The notes beneath the pieces were generated by a model. That model searched no databases. It was not told the DNA's origin and saw only the letters and a program-made list of their open reading frames with translations. This document shows, in pieces, positions 25,338-34,497 of a stretch of 64,000 nucleotides of DNA. The first letter of the stretch is position 1, and every line of letters begins with the position of its first letter. The stretch is from assembly GCF_001439665.1 (NCBI RefSeq), contig NZ_LMAK01000004.1, positions 1-64,000 on the forward strand, given 5' to 3'. Source of the stretch: Formosa algae (GTDB lineage Bacteria; Bacteroidota; Bacteroidia; Flavobacteriales; Flavobacteriaceae). The position numbers and the translations under genes were made by a program.

Positions 25338-27068
25338 ATGTTTGAAATCACTCAATTAAAAGAAATGAAGCTTCCTGAATTACAGGAAATTGCAAAAAAA
25401 TTAAATATCCCAAAGTTTCGTACTCTTAAAAAACTAGATCTAGTCTATCAAGTATTAGATCATCAAGCGGCTAACCCTAAGGCAGTTATTGAAGCAAAAA
25501 CAGAAGTAAAAGCTACTGTGGCTCCTCAAGAAGAAGCGCCTAAACCAAAGCGCGAGCGTGTTAAAAAACGTGTTCCTGCTAAAGCTGTAAAAAATACAAA
25601 TACAAAACCTGAAGTAGCTTCTGTTCCTGAAGACAAAGACATACCAAAAGAAGTGCCAAAAGCAGCTCCTGTAAAAAAACAACCTGCTCCAGCCAGAAAA
25701 CCTAATCCAAGACCTGTGGCTTCAAAATCGCCACAAGCTAAGGAAGATAAACCGGCTACTGTGAGTAAAGATGATAAAGCACCAAACACTCCCAAAAAAG
25801 AGAATCAGCCTAATCGTCCAAAAAGAGAAAATCCAAATCAAAAGAAAGATGGTCCGAACCCTAGACAAAATAATAAGTCTAATGGAAACCAGCATCCTTC
25901 TAATAACGGGAACAAAGATACTAGAAACCGTTACAGAGAACCAGAATATGAGTTCGATGCGATTATTGAAAGTGAAGGTGTTTTAGATATTATGCAAGAT
26001 GGTTATGGCTTTTTAAGATCGTCTGACTATAACTATTTATCATCTCCAGATGATATTTATGTGTCGCAATCTCAAATTCGTTTGTTCGGATTAAAAACTG
26101 GAGATACTGTTCTTGGTCAAGTGAGACCACCTAAAGAAGGTGAAAAATATTTCCCTTTAATTAAAGTGAGTAAAATTAACGGTCAGAACCCTAATGTGGT
26201 TAGAGACCGTGTCTCTTTTGAACACTTAACACCATTATTTCCTCAAGAGAAATTTATTTTAGCCGAAAAGCAAAGTACGATTTCTACACGTATCATGGAT
26301 TTATTTTGTCCAATAGGTAAGGGTCAACGTGGTATGATTGTGTCGCAACCTAAAACAGGTAAAACAATGTTGTTAAAAGACATTGCAAATGCGATTGCTG
26401 CGAATCACCCAGAAGTGTATCAAATTATTTTATTAATAGATGAACGTCCTGAAGAGGTTACAGACATGCAACGTAATGTACGTGGTGAGGTTGTAGCATC
26501 TACATTCGATAAAGAAGCACATGAGCACGTGAAAATAGCTAACATAGTGCTAGAAAAAGCAAAACGTTTGGTAGAATGTGGTCACGATGTAGTAATACTT
26601 TTAGACTCTATTACACGTTTAGCACGTGCGTATAACACTGTGCAGCCTGCTTCTGGTAAAATATTAAGTGGTGGTGTAGATGCAAATGCTTTACACAAAC
26701 CAAAACGTTTCTTTGGTGCAGCTCGTAATATTGAAAATGGCGGATCGTTATCTATAATTGCTACAGCTCTTACAGATACAGGATCTAAAATGGACGAAGT
26801 TATCTTTGAAGAATTTAAAGGTACAGGTAACATGGAACTGCAATTAGACAGACGTATTGCTAACCGTAGAATTTTCCCTGCTATCGATTTAATTTCATCA
26901 AGTACGCGTCGTGACGATATTTTATTAGATGAAACCACAATACAACGTATGTGGATTATGCGTAAATATTTAGCAGATATGAACCCAGTTGAAGCGATGG
27001 AATTTATCAATGATAGATTTAAGAAAACAAAAAATAATGAAGAGTTCTTAATTTCTATGAATAGTTAG
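25338..27068 (+). CDS. rho: Transcription termination factor Rho (long form with basic insertion)
   Basis: 576 aa hexameric RNA helicase. A Rho_N domain occupies 1-45 ([20 protein letters not shown]). A long, low-complexity, Lys/Pro/Asn/Ala-rich insertion runs from about 50 to 205. The RNA-binding CSD domain covers about 210-285, and the ATPase core includes [10 protein letters not shown] (Walker A), [31 protein letters not shown] and [20 protein letters not shown]. coli Rho is 419 aa; the extra length is the insertion, typical of Bacteroidota. The gene stands alone and ends at a strong intrinsic terminator. Confidence 0.97.
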   Translation: MFEITQLKEMKLPELQEIAKKLNIPKFRTLKKLDLVYQVLDHQAANPKAVIEAKTEVKATVAPQEEAPKPKRERVKKRVPAKAVKNTNTKPEVASVPEDKDIPKEVPKAAPVKKQPAPARKPNPRPVASKSPQAKEDKPATVSKDDKAPNTPKKENQPNRPKRENPNQKKDGPNPRQNNKSNGNQHPSNNGNKDTRNRYREPEYEFDAIIESEGVLDIMQDGYGFLRSSDYNYLSSPDDIYVSQSQIRLFGLKTGDTVLGQVRPPKEGEKYFPLIKVSKINGQNPNVVRDRVSFEHLTPLFPQEKFILAEKQSTISTRIMDLFCPIGKGQRGMIVSQPKTGKTMLLKDIANAIAANHPEVYQIILLIDERPEEVTDMQRNVRGEVVASTFDKEAHEHVKIANIVLEKAKRLVECGHDVVILLDSITRLARAYNTVQPASGKILSGGVDANALHKPKRFFGAARNIENGGSLSIIATALTDTGSKMDEVIFEEFKGTGNMELQLDRRIANRRIFPAIDLISSSTRRDDILLDETTIQRMWIMRKYLADMNPVEAMEFINDRFKKTKNNEEFLISMNS

Positions 27069-27091
27069 AAAGAACTTTATCTATATATTAT

Positions 27092-27128
27092 AAAAAAGCG
27101 ATCATCTTATTTAGATGATCGCTTTTTT
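27092..27128 (+). terminator. Strong terminator after rho
   Basis: A 16-bp perfect stem (27092-27107 with 27113-27128), core GCGATCATCT / AGATGATCGC, with a 5-nt loop and flanking A- and T-runs, so it can act in both directions. Confidence 0.92.
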
Positions 27129-27170
27129 TATTGTTCTTTTATAATGTGTAATTGAGACATTATAAAACAC

Positions 27171-27207
27171 AAAATCGCCCATGTAATAATTCACATGGGC
27201 GATTTTT
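27171..27207 (-). terminator. Terminator of the AraC-family gene
   Basis: A 14-bp perfect stem AAAATCGCCCATGT / ACATGGGCGATTTT (27171-27184 and 27193-27206). It lies just beyond the minus-strand AraC stop and has T-rich sequence on both strands. Confidence 0.9.
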
Positions 27208-27217
27208 TATATATAAG

Positions 27218-28240
27218 TTATGCTGTTGCAGCTAACGAATTTTGATTGTCCTGATATTGTTTTGGACTACAGTTATATTTTTCTTTAAAGATTTTAGAGA
27301 AATAACTTCTGCTAGTTAATCCAACAGTATACACAATCTCAGAGATGTTTAAATCTGTTGTTTTAATTAGGTTTTCTGCAGTTTCTACACGTACGTTTCT
27401 AATAAAATCCGTTACTGTTCTGTCGTGTAATAATTTGAATCCTTCTTGTAATTTTGAAGGTGTTAAGCCCGATTTGGTGCTTAAATATTTTAAAGTATAT
27501 TGTTTTTCTGGATAGTTTGTAATAAACTGAGAAACATCTTTAACCGTTTCCATTTCGTCCTTACAAAGTGATCCAAAAGTGTTTCTAGCGACTTCAAGAT
27601 CATCTGTATGTTGTTGAATTTCTAAAGCCAAAATGGTTTGTACTGTACTTTCAACAAGTAAACGTCTAACTACACCTTGTTGTTTAATGGCTTCTAATTG
27701 TTTAATTTTTTCAGAAATCTTTAAGTTATAAGATCCAAAATAGGCGAAATGTTCTGTATCGTTTTTAGTGGTGAAAAGTTCGTTTAATTTAGCGTTTAAA
27801 TCATTGTTAGCAAGTGATACATCATCTGTACTTACAACAACCGTTGAAAATTTAAATAGTATATCTTTTTCAAAATGATACACGTTATTCACGGTTTCCT
27901 TACTTCTTAAAATAGCTGTTTGAAACGCATCTAACGTATTTGTTTTTCCAGTTACAGAAAAACTGTGTTCCACTTGTCCCTCAGAACAATATGTGAAATA
28001 TATAGGAGAAGATTTTAGAATGGTATTTACTAATCTAAAGTCTTTTTTAAATTCAATATCGAATGCAATATAAGTAATACTTTTTTTAATACTCACGGCC
28101 GTAATACTTCCGTAAGCTAAATCATTATCTACTGTTAAAACATATTCTTGGTTTAACGATGTGGTTGTTCCTCCAATATGTTCTTGAAGGTCATTAATCA
28201 TTTTACGTGCTGAAGTTGATTTTATATGTAAAGTTTTCAT
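27218..28240 (-). CDS. AraC-family transcriptional regulator with unrecognised N-terminal domain
   Basis: 340 aa. The C-terminal ~100 residues hold the two AraC helix-turn-helix units: LSTKSGLTPSKLQEGFKLL (about 253-271) and LNISEIVYTVGLTSRSYFSK (about 297-316), followed by FKEKYNCSPKQYQ. The N-terminal 235 residues are alpha/beta and not recognised, with no membrane segment, so it is a soluble one-component regulator. The 440-bp upstream spacer is AT-rich and gene-free. Targets are unknown; the nearby response regulator and kinase may be unrelated. Confidence 0.85.
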   Translation of the reverse strand: MKTLHIKSTSARKMINDLQEHIGGTTTSLNQEYVLTVDNDLAYGSITAVSIKKSITYIAFDIEFKKDFRLVNTILKSSPIYFTYCSEGQVEHSFSVTGKTNTLDAFQTAILRSKETVNNVYHFEKDILFKFSTVVVSTDDVSLANNDLNAKLNELFTTKNDTEHFAYFGSYNLKISEKIKQLEAIKQQGVVRRLLVESTVQTILALEIQQHTDDLEVARNTFGSLCKDEMETVKDVSQFITNYPEKQYTLKYLSTKSGLTPSKLQEGFKLLHDRTVTDFIRNVRVETAENLIKTTDLNISEIVYTVGLTSRSYFSKIFKEKYNCSPKQYQDNQNSLAATA

Positions 28241-28604
28241 AAGATTCTTAATTGAGTTAATAAAAAAGGTGATTGATTTTTTTTTTGCTGGTTACACTGT
28301 ATATATTTATATCTACTTAGTTTTAAGTCCAGATATAATTGAATGGTTAGAATGGTCAATTCTATTTATCATGCTATTTAAGTTGAACATTTTAAAATGT
28401 GATGGCTTCATCACTTTTCCCACACGTGCATTTTGATTAGAAGTCGGTTTCATATTTTGAAATAGTATTTTGGTTATTGATACTCCAAAATTCGATAAAT
28501 TGAAAAGGTTACGTCTTACAGAATTTTTAGATAGTGTTATATAATTTTACGATTTTAGGGTTAATCGACTGTTTTTCAAAGTATTACTATTACGTGTTTT
28601 GAAT
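28241..28604. other. Gene-free AT-rich spacer
   Basis: No credible ORF was seen on either strand. It contains the upstream region of the minus-strand AraC gene and homopolymer T tracts near 28275. No repeat or riboswitch-like structure was recognised. Confidence 0.5.
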
Positions 28605-28644
28605 GCAAAAAGCCCAAATATTAACTTTTGTTAACATTTGGGCT
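28605..28644 (-). terminator. Terminator of the response-regulator gene
   Basis: The arms AGCCCAAATATTAA (28611-28624) and TTAACATTTGGGCT (28631-28644) pair with one mismatch. On the minus strand they are followed by a T-run (complement of AAAAA at 28606-28610). Confidence 0.8.
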
Positions 28645-28682
28645 AGTGTGAGCGACTATTTTTTGAGTTTAATACGAAGGAA

Positions 28683-29129
28683 TTACAAACGCATTATAAA
28701 ATTTTCTTTATTAAGGTTAGAGGTGTTGTACTGCCAATTTATTTGAAGCACTTTCTCTATAACCGATTTTAGTTTACTAAAATCATTAGGTTTGTTAATG
28801 TAAATATTAGCACCATTTATAAAGGTTTCATCTATATCTGTTTCAGATGACGAGGTGGAATATATGGCGACAGATAAATCTTTAAGATGATTTGTTTTAC
28901 GAATTTCTTGTAAACACTCTAGTCCGTTTTTTACAGGCATGTTTAAATCCAAAAAGACCACTTGCGGTAAAGTGGTTTTAGGTAATAGTAAAAAATCCAT
29001 AAACTTTTGTCCGTTTTCAAACATAGACAATTCTGTTTTAATATGAATTTGATCTATTGCTTCTTTAAATAGAAAACGATCGTCTTCATCGTCGTCTACC
29101 AATGCGACTTTTAATTTTTGTAAATTCAT
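28683..29129 (-). CDS. Single-domain response regulator
   Basis: 148 aa receiver domain only: acidic pocket VDDDEDD (11-17), phospho-acceptor Asp61 in VVFLDLNMP, conserved Ser/Thr around 92-95 and Lys113 in INKPNDF. No output domain is present; the C-terminal 25 residues are a short helix and tail. Such proteins relay signals to other proteins, as the CheY or Rcp type do. It lies 143 bp downstream of a multi-PAS histidine kinase on the same strand, its most likely partner. Confidence 0.92.
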   Translation of the reverse strand: MNLQKLKVALVDDDEDDRFLFKEAIDQIHIKTELSMFENGQKFMDFLLLPKTTLPQVVFLDLNMPVKNGLECLQEIRKTNHLKDLSVAIYSTSSSETDIDETFINGANIYINKPNDFSKLKSVIEKVLQINWQYNTSNLNKENFIMRL

Positions 29130-29271
29130 AAAAACAATTGAAATTTATAACAACAATATCATATTTAGGCTGTTATAAATGGCTTTAAGTTAAATTCTTA
29201 TTAATCAAAATTAAGAATAAGTAAAGTTTAAATTTACGAATTAAATCTATTCAATTATAAAAAAATATGTC

Positions 29272-32106
29272 TTAAACTGTAGATATTTCGGTTGGGATGT
29301 AAATGTTAAATGTAACTCCTTTATTTACTTCACCTTTAGCAAAAATATAACCATCGTGGTTTTCGACAATTTTCTTTACTATTGCTAATCCTATTCCAGT
29401 GCCTTCGTATGCGGTTCGGGTATGTAAACGTTCAAAAACTTCGAAGATTTGTTCGCTGTACTGCGGATCGAATCCAATTCCGTTATCAGAAACCTGTATA
29501 TGGCAATATTCGCCTTCTGCAACAAGTTGTTCTAATTTAAAGGAAGACCCTTTATCTATTACACTATCTATTTTAATTACAGGCGGTACATCTGCCTTAG
29601 CAAATTTTATAGAGTTGTTAATCAAATTATTCATGAGCTGTATAAATTGAAACGGAATAATATGTACCGTACATAAATTACCCACTTCTATAGTCACTTG
29701 ATGCTCTTTTATAAGCTCTTTTAAATCAATCTTAACTTCATCTAAAACGGTGTTTAAATCTGTTTTTTCAAAAGCACGGGTAGAGGTGTTGGTTCTGGAA
29801 TAGGTTAATAAGTCTTTAATAAGAACCTGCATTCTATGAGCAGAATTTTGCATGCGGTTAAAATACTCGGTTCCGGTTTTAGATAAATTATCTTTTTCTA
29901 AATCTAATATACGAGATGAAAAAATCTGAATTTTACGTAATGGCTCTTGTAAATCGTGACTAGAAATATAGGCGAATGATTGCAACTCTTCATTCATTCG
30001 CTGTAACTCTTCTACAGAAGTTTCTAATTTTAAATTGGCTTCAGCTAGAAGTTTTGTACGGTCTTTTACTTGACGTTCAAGTTCTTGTAAGAACATTTTC
30101 TGATCTTGAATGTCTGTACTTGTTCCTACCCAACGTTGTATCTTTCCTTTGCTATCTCGTTGTGGTATAGCACGACTTAATTGCCATCTAAACTGCCCGT
30201 CGTGTCTTAAAAAACGGTGCTCCATTATAAAATCTTCACCAGTTTCAATTGATTTATTCCAAAGAAATACATTTTCATCACGATCGTCCGGATGTACAAT
30301 TGTTAACCAATTAGACGGATTTAAGGTCTCTGTAGTATGTCCAGTATATTCGTATACCGTGTGGTTATAATAATCTAACACTCCTTCTGTGTTGGCTGTC
30401 CATATTTGTTGAGGCATTGAATCTGCTAAAAGTCTAAACTTTTGTTCATTTTCAATTAGTTGTTGTTCGTTTCGCTTTTCTGTCGTGATTTCTCTAAGTG
30501 TTCCAAATAATTTTGTTGGTTCGTTATTGTCGTCATAAAACACTTTTCCGTGTGTGCGAATCCAGATAATAGAATTGTCCTTTTTACGTGTTCTAACTTC
30601 GTAAAAATATGTGCCAGTTTGTAAAGCGCGTTCAAAAGCTGGTAATAAAATAGTTTCTAAATCTTCAGGAATAGTTCTACTTCTTATAAATTCTTTAGTT
30701 AGAATAAAATCTTCATCGTAGCCTAAAATATTAGGAAGGCGTTTACTATATGTAATGTCTTTGTTGTGTAAATCTAATTCCCAAGTAGCAAGATCTGCAG
30801 CTTCGGTCGCTATTCGTAAACGTGTTTCAGTCTTTTCAATCTTTTTTCTGGAGTTTACTTTTTCGGTTACATCTACAGCGGTGACAATAATTCCTGTTAC
30901 AATATTATCTCTTTCAATAATTGGTGAATAATCTAAATCGAAATAAAAATGTTTAGTACCATCATTCCCTTTTATAGTAGCAAGCGCTTCTTTTTCGTTA
31001 TAAGTTTTTCCGGTTTTATAGACAGTATCTAGTAACTGAGGAAATTTTTGATCTTTTAATTCTGGAAAAACCTCTACTAAAGGTTTGTCTATACATTGTT
31101 CATACTCTTTTCTCCAAATGTCATTTAACATGGTTTGATTTGTTATTTTGATAACGTGATCTGGACCATGAAAAACAGCAATAGGAATAGGACTTTGTAA
31201 GATTACTTTTTTGAATTTGTCTTCACTTTCTATAACAGTTTGTTTTGCAATTACAGAATCGGTAACTTCTGTAGTCGCCAAGATTAAGCTAGAAATGTTT
31301 TCGTTTACATCTTTTATTGCTTCTCCTAAAACATTGAAATAACAAATTTTAGGACGATCTTTATGAGTAATGCTCACAGGTACTTCTCTGAGTTCAAAAT
31401 TTTCGCCAGTTTCAAAGGCTTGAAGAATCTCTTTCTTTAAATCGAAAGCAGTGTCGGGAATGGCATTTTCATACGCATCGCCAATACTTAAGATATGATT
31501 GTCGTTAAATAACTGTCTGTATTTTTTGTTAATAGTATCTATAGTCTTTGTTTTTGCAGATACTATTAATACACCAATTGGCGCTTGTTTTACAATGTTT
31601 ACAAATCGTGAGGTTAACTTATCAACCTTTTTGTTTGCTTTTATTTGTATGGTTTCGTCTTCGCAATGTGCTAAAACACCCAAGGTTTCATTTGGGATAA
31701 ACTGTACTGCAGAAAAGTTAAAGGACCAATAGGTTTTTATGCGGTTGACATTTCTAAACTCTACAGCATCTTTACTTGTTGGATGTCCTAAATTTAAAGT
31801 ATCTGTAAGAGATTGTATTAATCCTGAAAAGATTTCGGGGTGTTCAGATTTAAATGATTGTCCTAAATAATTGTGATCACTACAGTTAAAAAAAGTATGG
31901 TGAAAAGCTGAATTATAAAAAAACAACAATTCTGTTCCCCAACATAAAAACTGAGGTTGTTTACTGTTAAACATTAAATTTAATGTGAAAACCAAATGCT
32001 TAGGCCAAGTCTCTAAAGCTCCTAAAGAAGCGGAAATATGGGGATTAGCATATATTAGATTTCCTATTTCAGAATTTACAAGTAAATTGTTTTTTTGTGT
32101 GTTCAT
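29272..32106 (-). CDS. Multi-PAS sensor histidine kinase
   Basis: 944 aa, no transmembrane helix evident, so probably cytosolic. Several PAS/PAC sensor modules fill residues 20-690, including the recurrent pattern ending GWVGTSTDIQ-like (here RWVGTSTDIQDQK, about 670). A short coiled coil (about 685-710) leads to the HisKA box SSHDLQEPLRKI (His at about 717). The HATPase_c domain carries NNLINNSIKFA, VSDNGIGFDPQYSEQIF and GTGIGLAIVKKIVE. The kinase resembles phytochrome-like and PAS kinases that work with single-domain regulators. The response regulator immediately downstream fits. The sensed signal is unknown. Confidence 0.92.
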   Translation of the reverse strand: MNTQKNNLLVNSEIGNLIYANPHISASLGALETWPKHLVFTLNLMFNSKQPQFLCWGTELLFFYNSAFHHTFFNCSDHNYLGQSFKSEHPEIFSGLIQSLTDTLNLGHPTSKDAVEFRNVNRIKTYWSFNFSAVQFIPNETLGVLAHCEDETIQIKANKKVDKLTSRFVNIVKQAPIGVLIVSAKTKTIDTINKKYRQLFNDNHILSIGDAYENAIPDTAFDLKKEILQAFETGENFELREVPVSITHKDRPKICYFNVLGEAIKDVNENISSLILATTEVTDSVIAKQTVIESEDKFKKVILQSPIPIAVFHGPDHVIKITNQTMLNDIWRKEYEQCIDKPLVEVFPELKDQKFPQLLDTVYKTGKTYNEKEALATIKGNDGTKHFYFDLDYSPIIERDNIVTGIIVTAVDVTEKVNSRKKIEKTETRLRIATEAADLATWELDLHNKDITYSKRLPNILGYDEDFILTKEFIRSRTIPEDLETILLPAFERALQTGTYFYEVRTRKKDNSIIWIRTHGKVFYDDNNEPTKLFGTLREITTEKRNEQQLIENEQKFRLLADSMPQQIWTANTEGVLDYYNHTVYEYTGHTTETLNPSNWLTIVHPDDRDENVFLWNKSIETGEDFIMEHRFLRHDGQFRWQLSRAIPQRDSKGKIQRWVGTSTDIQDQKMFLQELERQVKDRTKLLAEANLKLETSVEELQRMNEELQSFAYISSHDLQEPLRKIQIFSSRILDLEKDNLSKTGTEYFNRMQNSAHRMQVLIKDLLTYSRTNTSTRAFEKTDLNTVLDEVKIDLKELIKEHQVTIEVGNLCTVHIIPFQFIQLMNNLINNSIKFAKADVPPVIKIDSVIDKGSSFKLEQLVAEGEYCHIQVSDNGIGFDPQYSEQIFEVFERLHTRTAYEGTGIGLAIVKKIVENHDGYIFAKGEVNKGVTFNIYIPTEISTV

Positions 32107-32226
32107 ACTTTAAAACTAATGCTTCAATATTTAGAAATAAATAAGATTCTAAACAAAGAATGCACTTTCTGTATTGCAGATTTATTTAGAGTTCAAGGTA
32201 AAAAAAATATTGAGTTTTTAAAATGT

Positions 32227-32517
32227 TTAATCTTTTTTACCTGTATCTTTTAATTTAGATTCTAAAGCAATAGATGTTTTAGCAATCGCCATTTCTATTG
32301 ACGCTTCTTCTGCAACCGCATAAATACGCGACTCCATAGTGTTTAATTCTATCTTGCACACATTATCTAAATGCTGTGATTTATTTTTCACCTTAAAAAA
32401 GACGTGAGCACCTATAACTACAGGGAATTTTTTCGCAATCGGATTTAAATGTTCTTCAACTAAATATTCGAAATAATTATTTTTAGGTATGTTCACATAT
32501 TCAAATTGTAGTTTCAT
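32227..32517 (-). CDS. HPF/RaiA-like ribosome-associated protein
   Basis: 96 aa with the beta-alpha-beta-beta-beta-alpha pattern of the ribosome hibernation factor HPF/RaiA (FEYVNIPKNNYFEYLVEEHL ... ASIEMAIAKTSIALESKL). It lacks the C-terminal dimerisation domain of long HPF. Family members bind the 30S A/P sites and silence ribosomes in stationary phase or stress. The basic residues are fewer than in canonical HPF, so a divergent paralogue is possible. It lies 120 bp upstream of the kinase gene on the same strand and is divergent from yihY. Confidence 0.75.
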   Translation of the reverse strand: MKLQFEYVNIPKNNYFEYLVEEHLNPIAKKFPVVIGAHVFFKVKNKSQHLDNVCKIELNTMESRIYAVAEEASIEMAIAKTSIALESKLKDTGKKD

Positions 32518-32764
32518 AACCTTTTTTTTTTAATTTATGTAAAATGTAATCTGGTATAGTTTGGGTATTTTATAATGGTACTTTAACCAAAGTTCAGACT
32601 ATTTATCTTGTCAAAATTAAGGGTTAAAGATCGATTGCTTTGACTTTAATGCATTTTAGATGTGCTCAAATCGTAAATTTTTGTTAAAAATGATTTGAGT
32701 TAACATCTCTGTTTTTGCGTACATTTTAATCCTTATTTTTGATATTTAAAAGCAGTTAAGAACT

Positions 32765-33673
32765 ATGAGTCATGTATTTGAAAGTAAATTAAAGCTTAAA
32801 GACGTCCCTTATTTATTTAAAGAAACCTTTAATAGGTGGTTAGAAAGTGATCCATGGCGTTTGAGTGCAATTATTGCATATTACTCCATTTTATCTTTAC
32901 CAGGACTTTTGGTTATTATAATAAACGTAATTGGTTCTATTTGGGGAACTGAGATAGTAGAAGGTGAATTAACCAAACAGATTTCTGATATTTTAGGTGG
33001 GGATACAGCAACTTCTATACAAACTATGATTGCCGAAACTCAAAATTCCAAAAATAATATTTGGTCTACCATTGTGAGTATCGCTACATTGCTATTTGGT
33101 GCCACGGGAGTTTTTTATCAATTGCAAATTTCTTTAAACGATGTTTGGGATATTGAAATGAAACCAGGTTCTAATTTTAGACATATATTATTGAGTCGTG
33201 TGCGTAGCTTCGCATTTATATTAGTTGTTGGCTTTTTATTATTGGTAAGTCTTATGGTGTCTGCCAGTATTTCAATTCTGAATACTTACATCCAAAAAAT
33301 ATTTCCCGATGCCGTCTTATATGCAGCTTATGTTATAGATTTAGGTTTGTCGTTGGCTATAATATCGGCCTTGTTTTCATTAATGTTTAAATATTTACCT
33401 AATGCTAAAATTCCATGGAAGAGTGTATGGATTGGCGGATTTTTAACTGCAGTGTTATTTGTTATCGGACAATCTTTATTGGGGTACTATTTTTCTAAGG
33501 CAGATCCAGCTTCTACTTATGGTGCAGCAGGAACCGTGGTACTAATATTACTATGGGTATCTTACTCTTGTCTTATTTTGTTCTTTGGCGCTCAGTTTAC
33601 ATGGGTGTATGCTAAACATTACACTATAGATATTACACCTACAGCTCACGCCAGATTAAAATCAGAAAACTAA
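32765..33673 (+). CDS. YihY/BrkB-family inner-membrane protein
   Basis: 302 aa with six predicted membrane helices. Family motifs include AIIAYYSILSLPGLLVI (about 37-53), TLLFGATGVFYQLQISLNDVWDI (about 112-134) and YGAAGTVVLILLWVSYSCLILFFGAQFTWVYA near the C-terminus. YihY proteins were once called ribonuclease BN, wrongly; the function is unknown, with proposed transport roles. It is a single gene in a stress-flavoured region, next to csbD. Confidence 0.9.
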   Translation: MSHVFESKLKLKDVPYLFKETFNRWLESDPWRLSAIIAYYSILSLPGLLVIIINVIGSIWGTEIVEGELTKQISDILGGDTATSIQTMIAETQNSKNNIWSTIVSIATLLFGATGVFYQLQISLNDVWDIEMKPGSNFRHILLSRVRSFAFILVVGFLLLVSLMVSASISILNTYIQKIFPDAVLYAAYVIDLGLSLAIISALFSLMFKYLPNAKIPWKSVWIGGFLTAVLFVIGQSLLGYYFSKADPASTYGAAGTVVLILLWVSYSCLILFFGAQFTWVYAKHYTIDITPTAHARLKSEN

Positions 33674-33693
33674 AACTTTAATATATGGTGCAT

Positions 33694-33730
33694 TAAAAAG
33701 CCTCGTTTAATACAATATTAAACGAGGCTC
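33694..33730. terminator. Terminator between yihY and the CsbD gene
   Basis: A 13-bp perfect stem AGCCTCGTTTAAT / ATTAAACGAGGCT (33699-33711 and 33717-33729) with a 5-nt loop. The T-run is on the minus strand, so it primarily serves the CsbD gene and may also block yihY readthrough. Confidence 0.85.
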
Positions 33731-33761
33731 ACCTTTTAAAAAAATTAACTAACAAAAATTT

Positions 33762-33947
33762 TTACCAGTTGTTTATCTCTTCTTGAAGTTCTGCTTTAGT
33801 TTTTCCAGTTTTCTCTTGAAGTCTTCCAACCATTTCGTCGAATTTACCTTCAGAGTATGTTAAATCATCTTCGGTAAGTTCACCATATTTTTGTTTAAAC
33901 TGACCTTTTACTTGTTTCCATTTTCCTTCTAATTGATCCTTGTTCAT
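33762..33947 (-). CDS. CsbD-family stress protein
   Basis: 61 aa, MNKDQLEGKWKQVKGQFKQK at the N-terminus. This is the CsbD pattern (x-D-x-x-x-G-x-W-x-x-x-x-G-x-x-K) followed by GELTEDDLTYSEGKFDEMVG. CsbD is a sigma-B-controlled general stress protein in Bacillus; its molecular function is unknown. It is soluble and highly charged. Together with the DUF7218-like, DUF1328 and AI-2E-type genes next door it suggests a general stress gene cluster. Confidence 0.93.
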   Translation of the reverse strand: MNKDQLEGKWKQVKGQFKQKYGELTEDDLTYSEGKFDEMVGRLQEKTGKTKAELQEEINNW

Positions 33948-34210
33948 GACTTTGTTTTTATGGTTAATACTGATGTAAAATTACATGTAACCTAGAGAGT
34001 AGATTATCTGTTTTGCTATATTTTTTGACGCAATCACAATGTGCCATTTTTTACAGCGATTCTGTCTATATATAGTAGGGTGTATTACAAAGCTAAAATT
34101 ATTAATGTTCATTTAATAGTAGTGCGGTAGAGCTAATATTTGATGGTTTAGCATTAATAGATCTGAAAAAATCTTTCGACATTTGATACACATTGAACTA
34201 ATACATTACT

Positions 34211-34453
34211 ATGATGAGTAGACCAAGAATAAAAAATGAAGAACAATATGATGCCCTAAGAGATAAAGGGTATAGCAAAGAAAAGTCGGCTAGGATTGCT
34301 AATGCTCCAAACTCAGGAACATATGGCGGAAAAGCATCTGCCTATGAAGAACGTACTAAGTCTGAATTGTACGATCAAGCTAAAGAGTTGGATATATCTG
34401 GCCGCTCTTCCATGAATAAAAAGGAATTAATTTCAGCTTTGCGTAATCATTAA
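34211..34453 (+). CDS. Small Rho_N/SAP-like protein (DUF7218-type)
   Basis: 80 aa. The N-terminal half is basic and Gly/Ser-rich, with RDKGYSKEKSARIANAP (about 16-32). The C-terminal ~35 residues form a Rho_N/SAP-like helix-extended-helix, ERTKSELYDQAKELDI ... SSMNKKELISALRNH, which may bind nucleic acid. Translation may begin at either Met1 or Met2 (34211 or 34214). It lies 45 bp upstream of the AI-2E-type transporter and is probably co-transcribed. Confidence 0.75.
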   Translation: MMSRPRIKNEEQYDALRDKGYSKEKSARIANAPNSGTYGGKASAYEERTKSELYDQAKELDISGRSSMNKKELISALRNH

Positions 34454-34497
34454 ATCAATACATTTATATAGTAACAAATAATTAGGAACACAACCAC

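Noticed and set aside
25455-25986. Several ORFs within the Rho insertion (both strands)
   Set aside because: They arise from the low-complexity, basic insertion of rho; the rho frame is uninterrupted and conserved on both sides.
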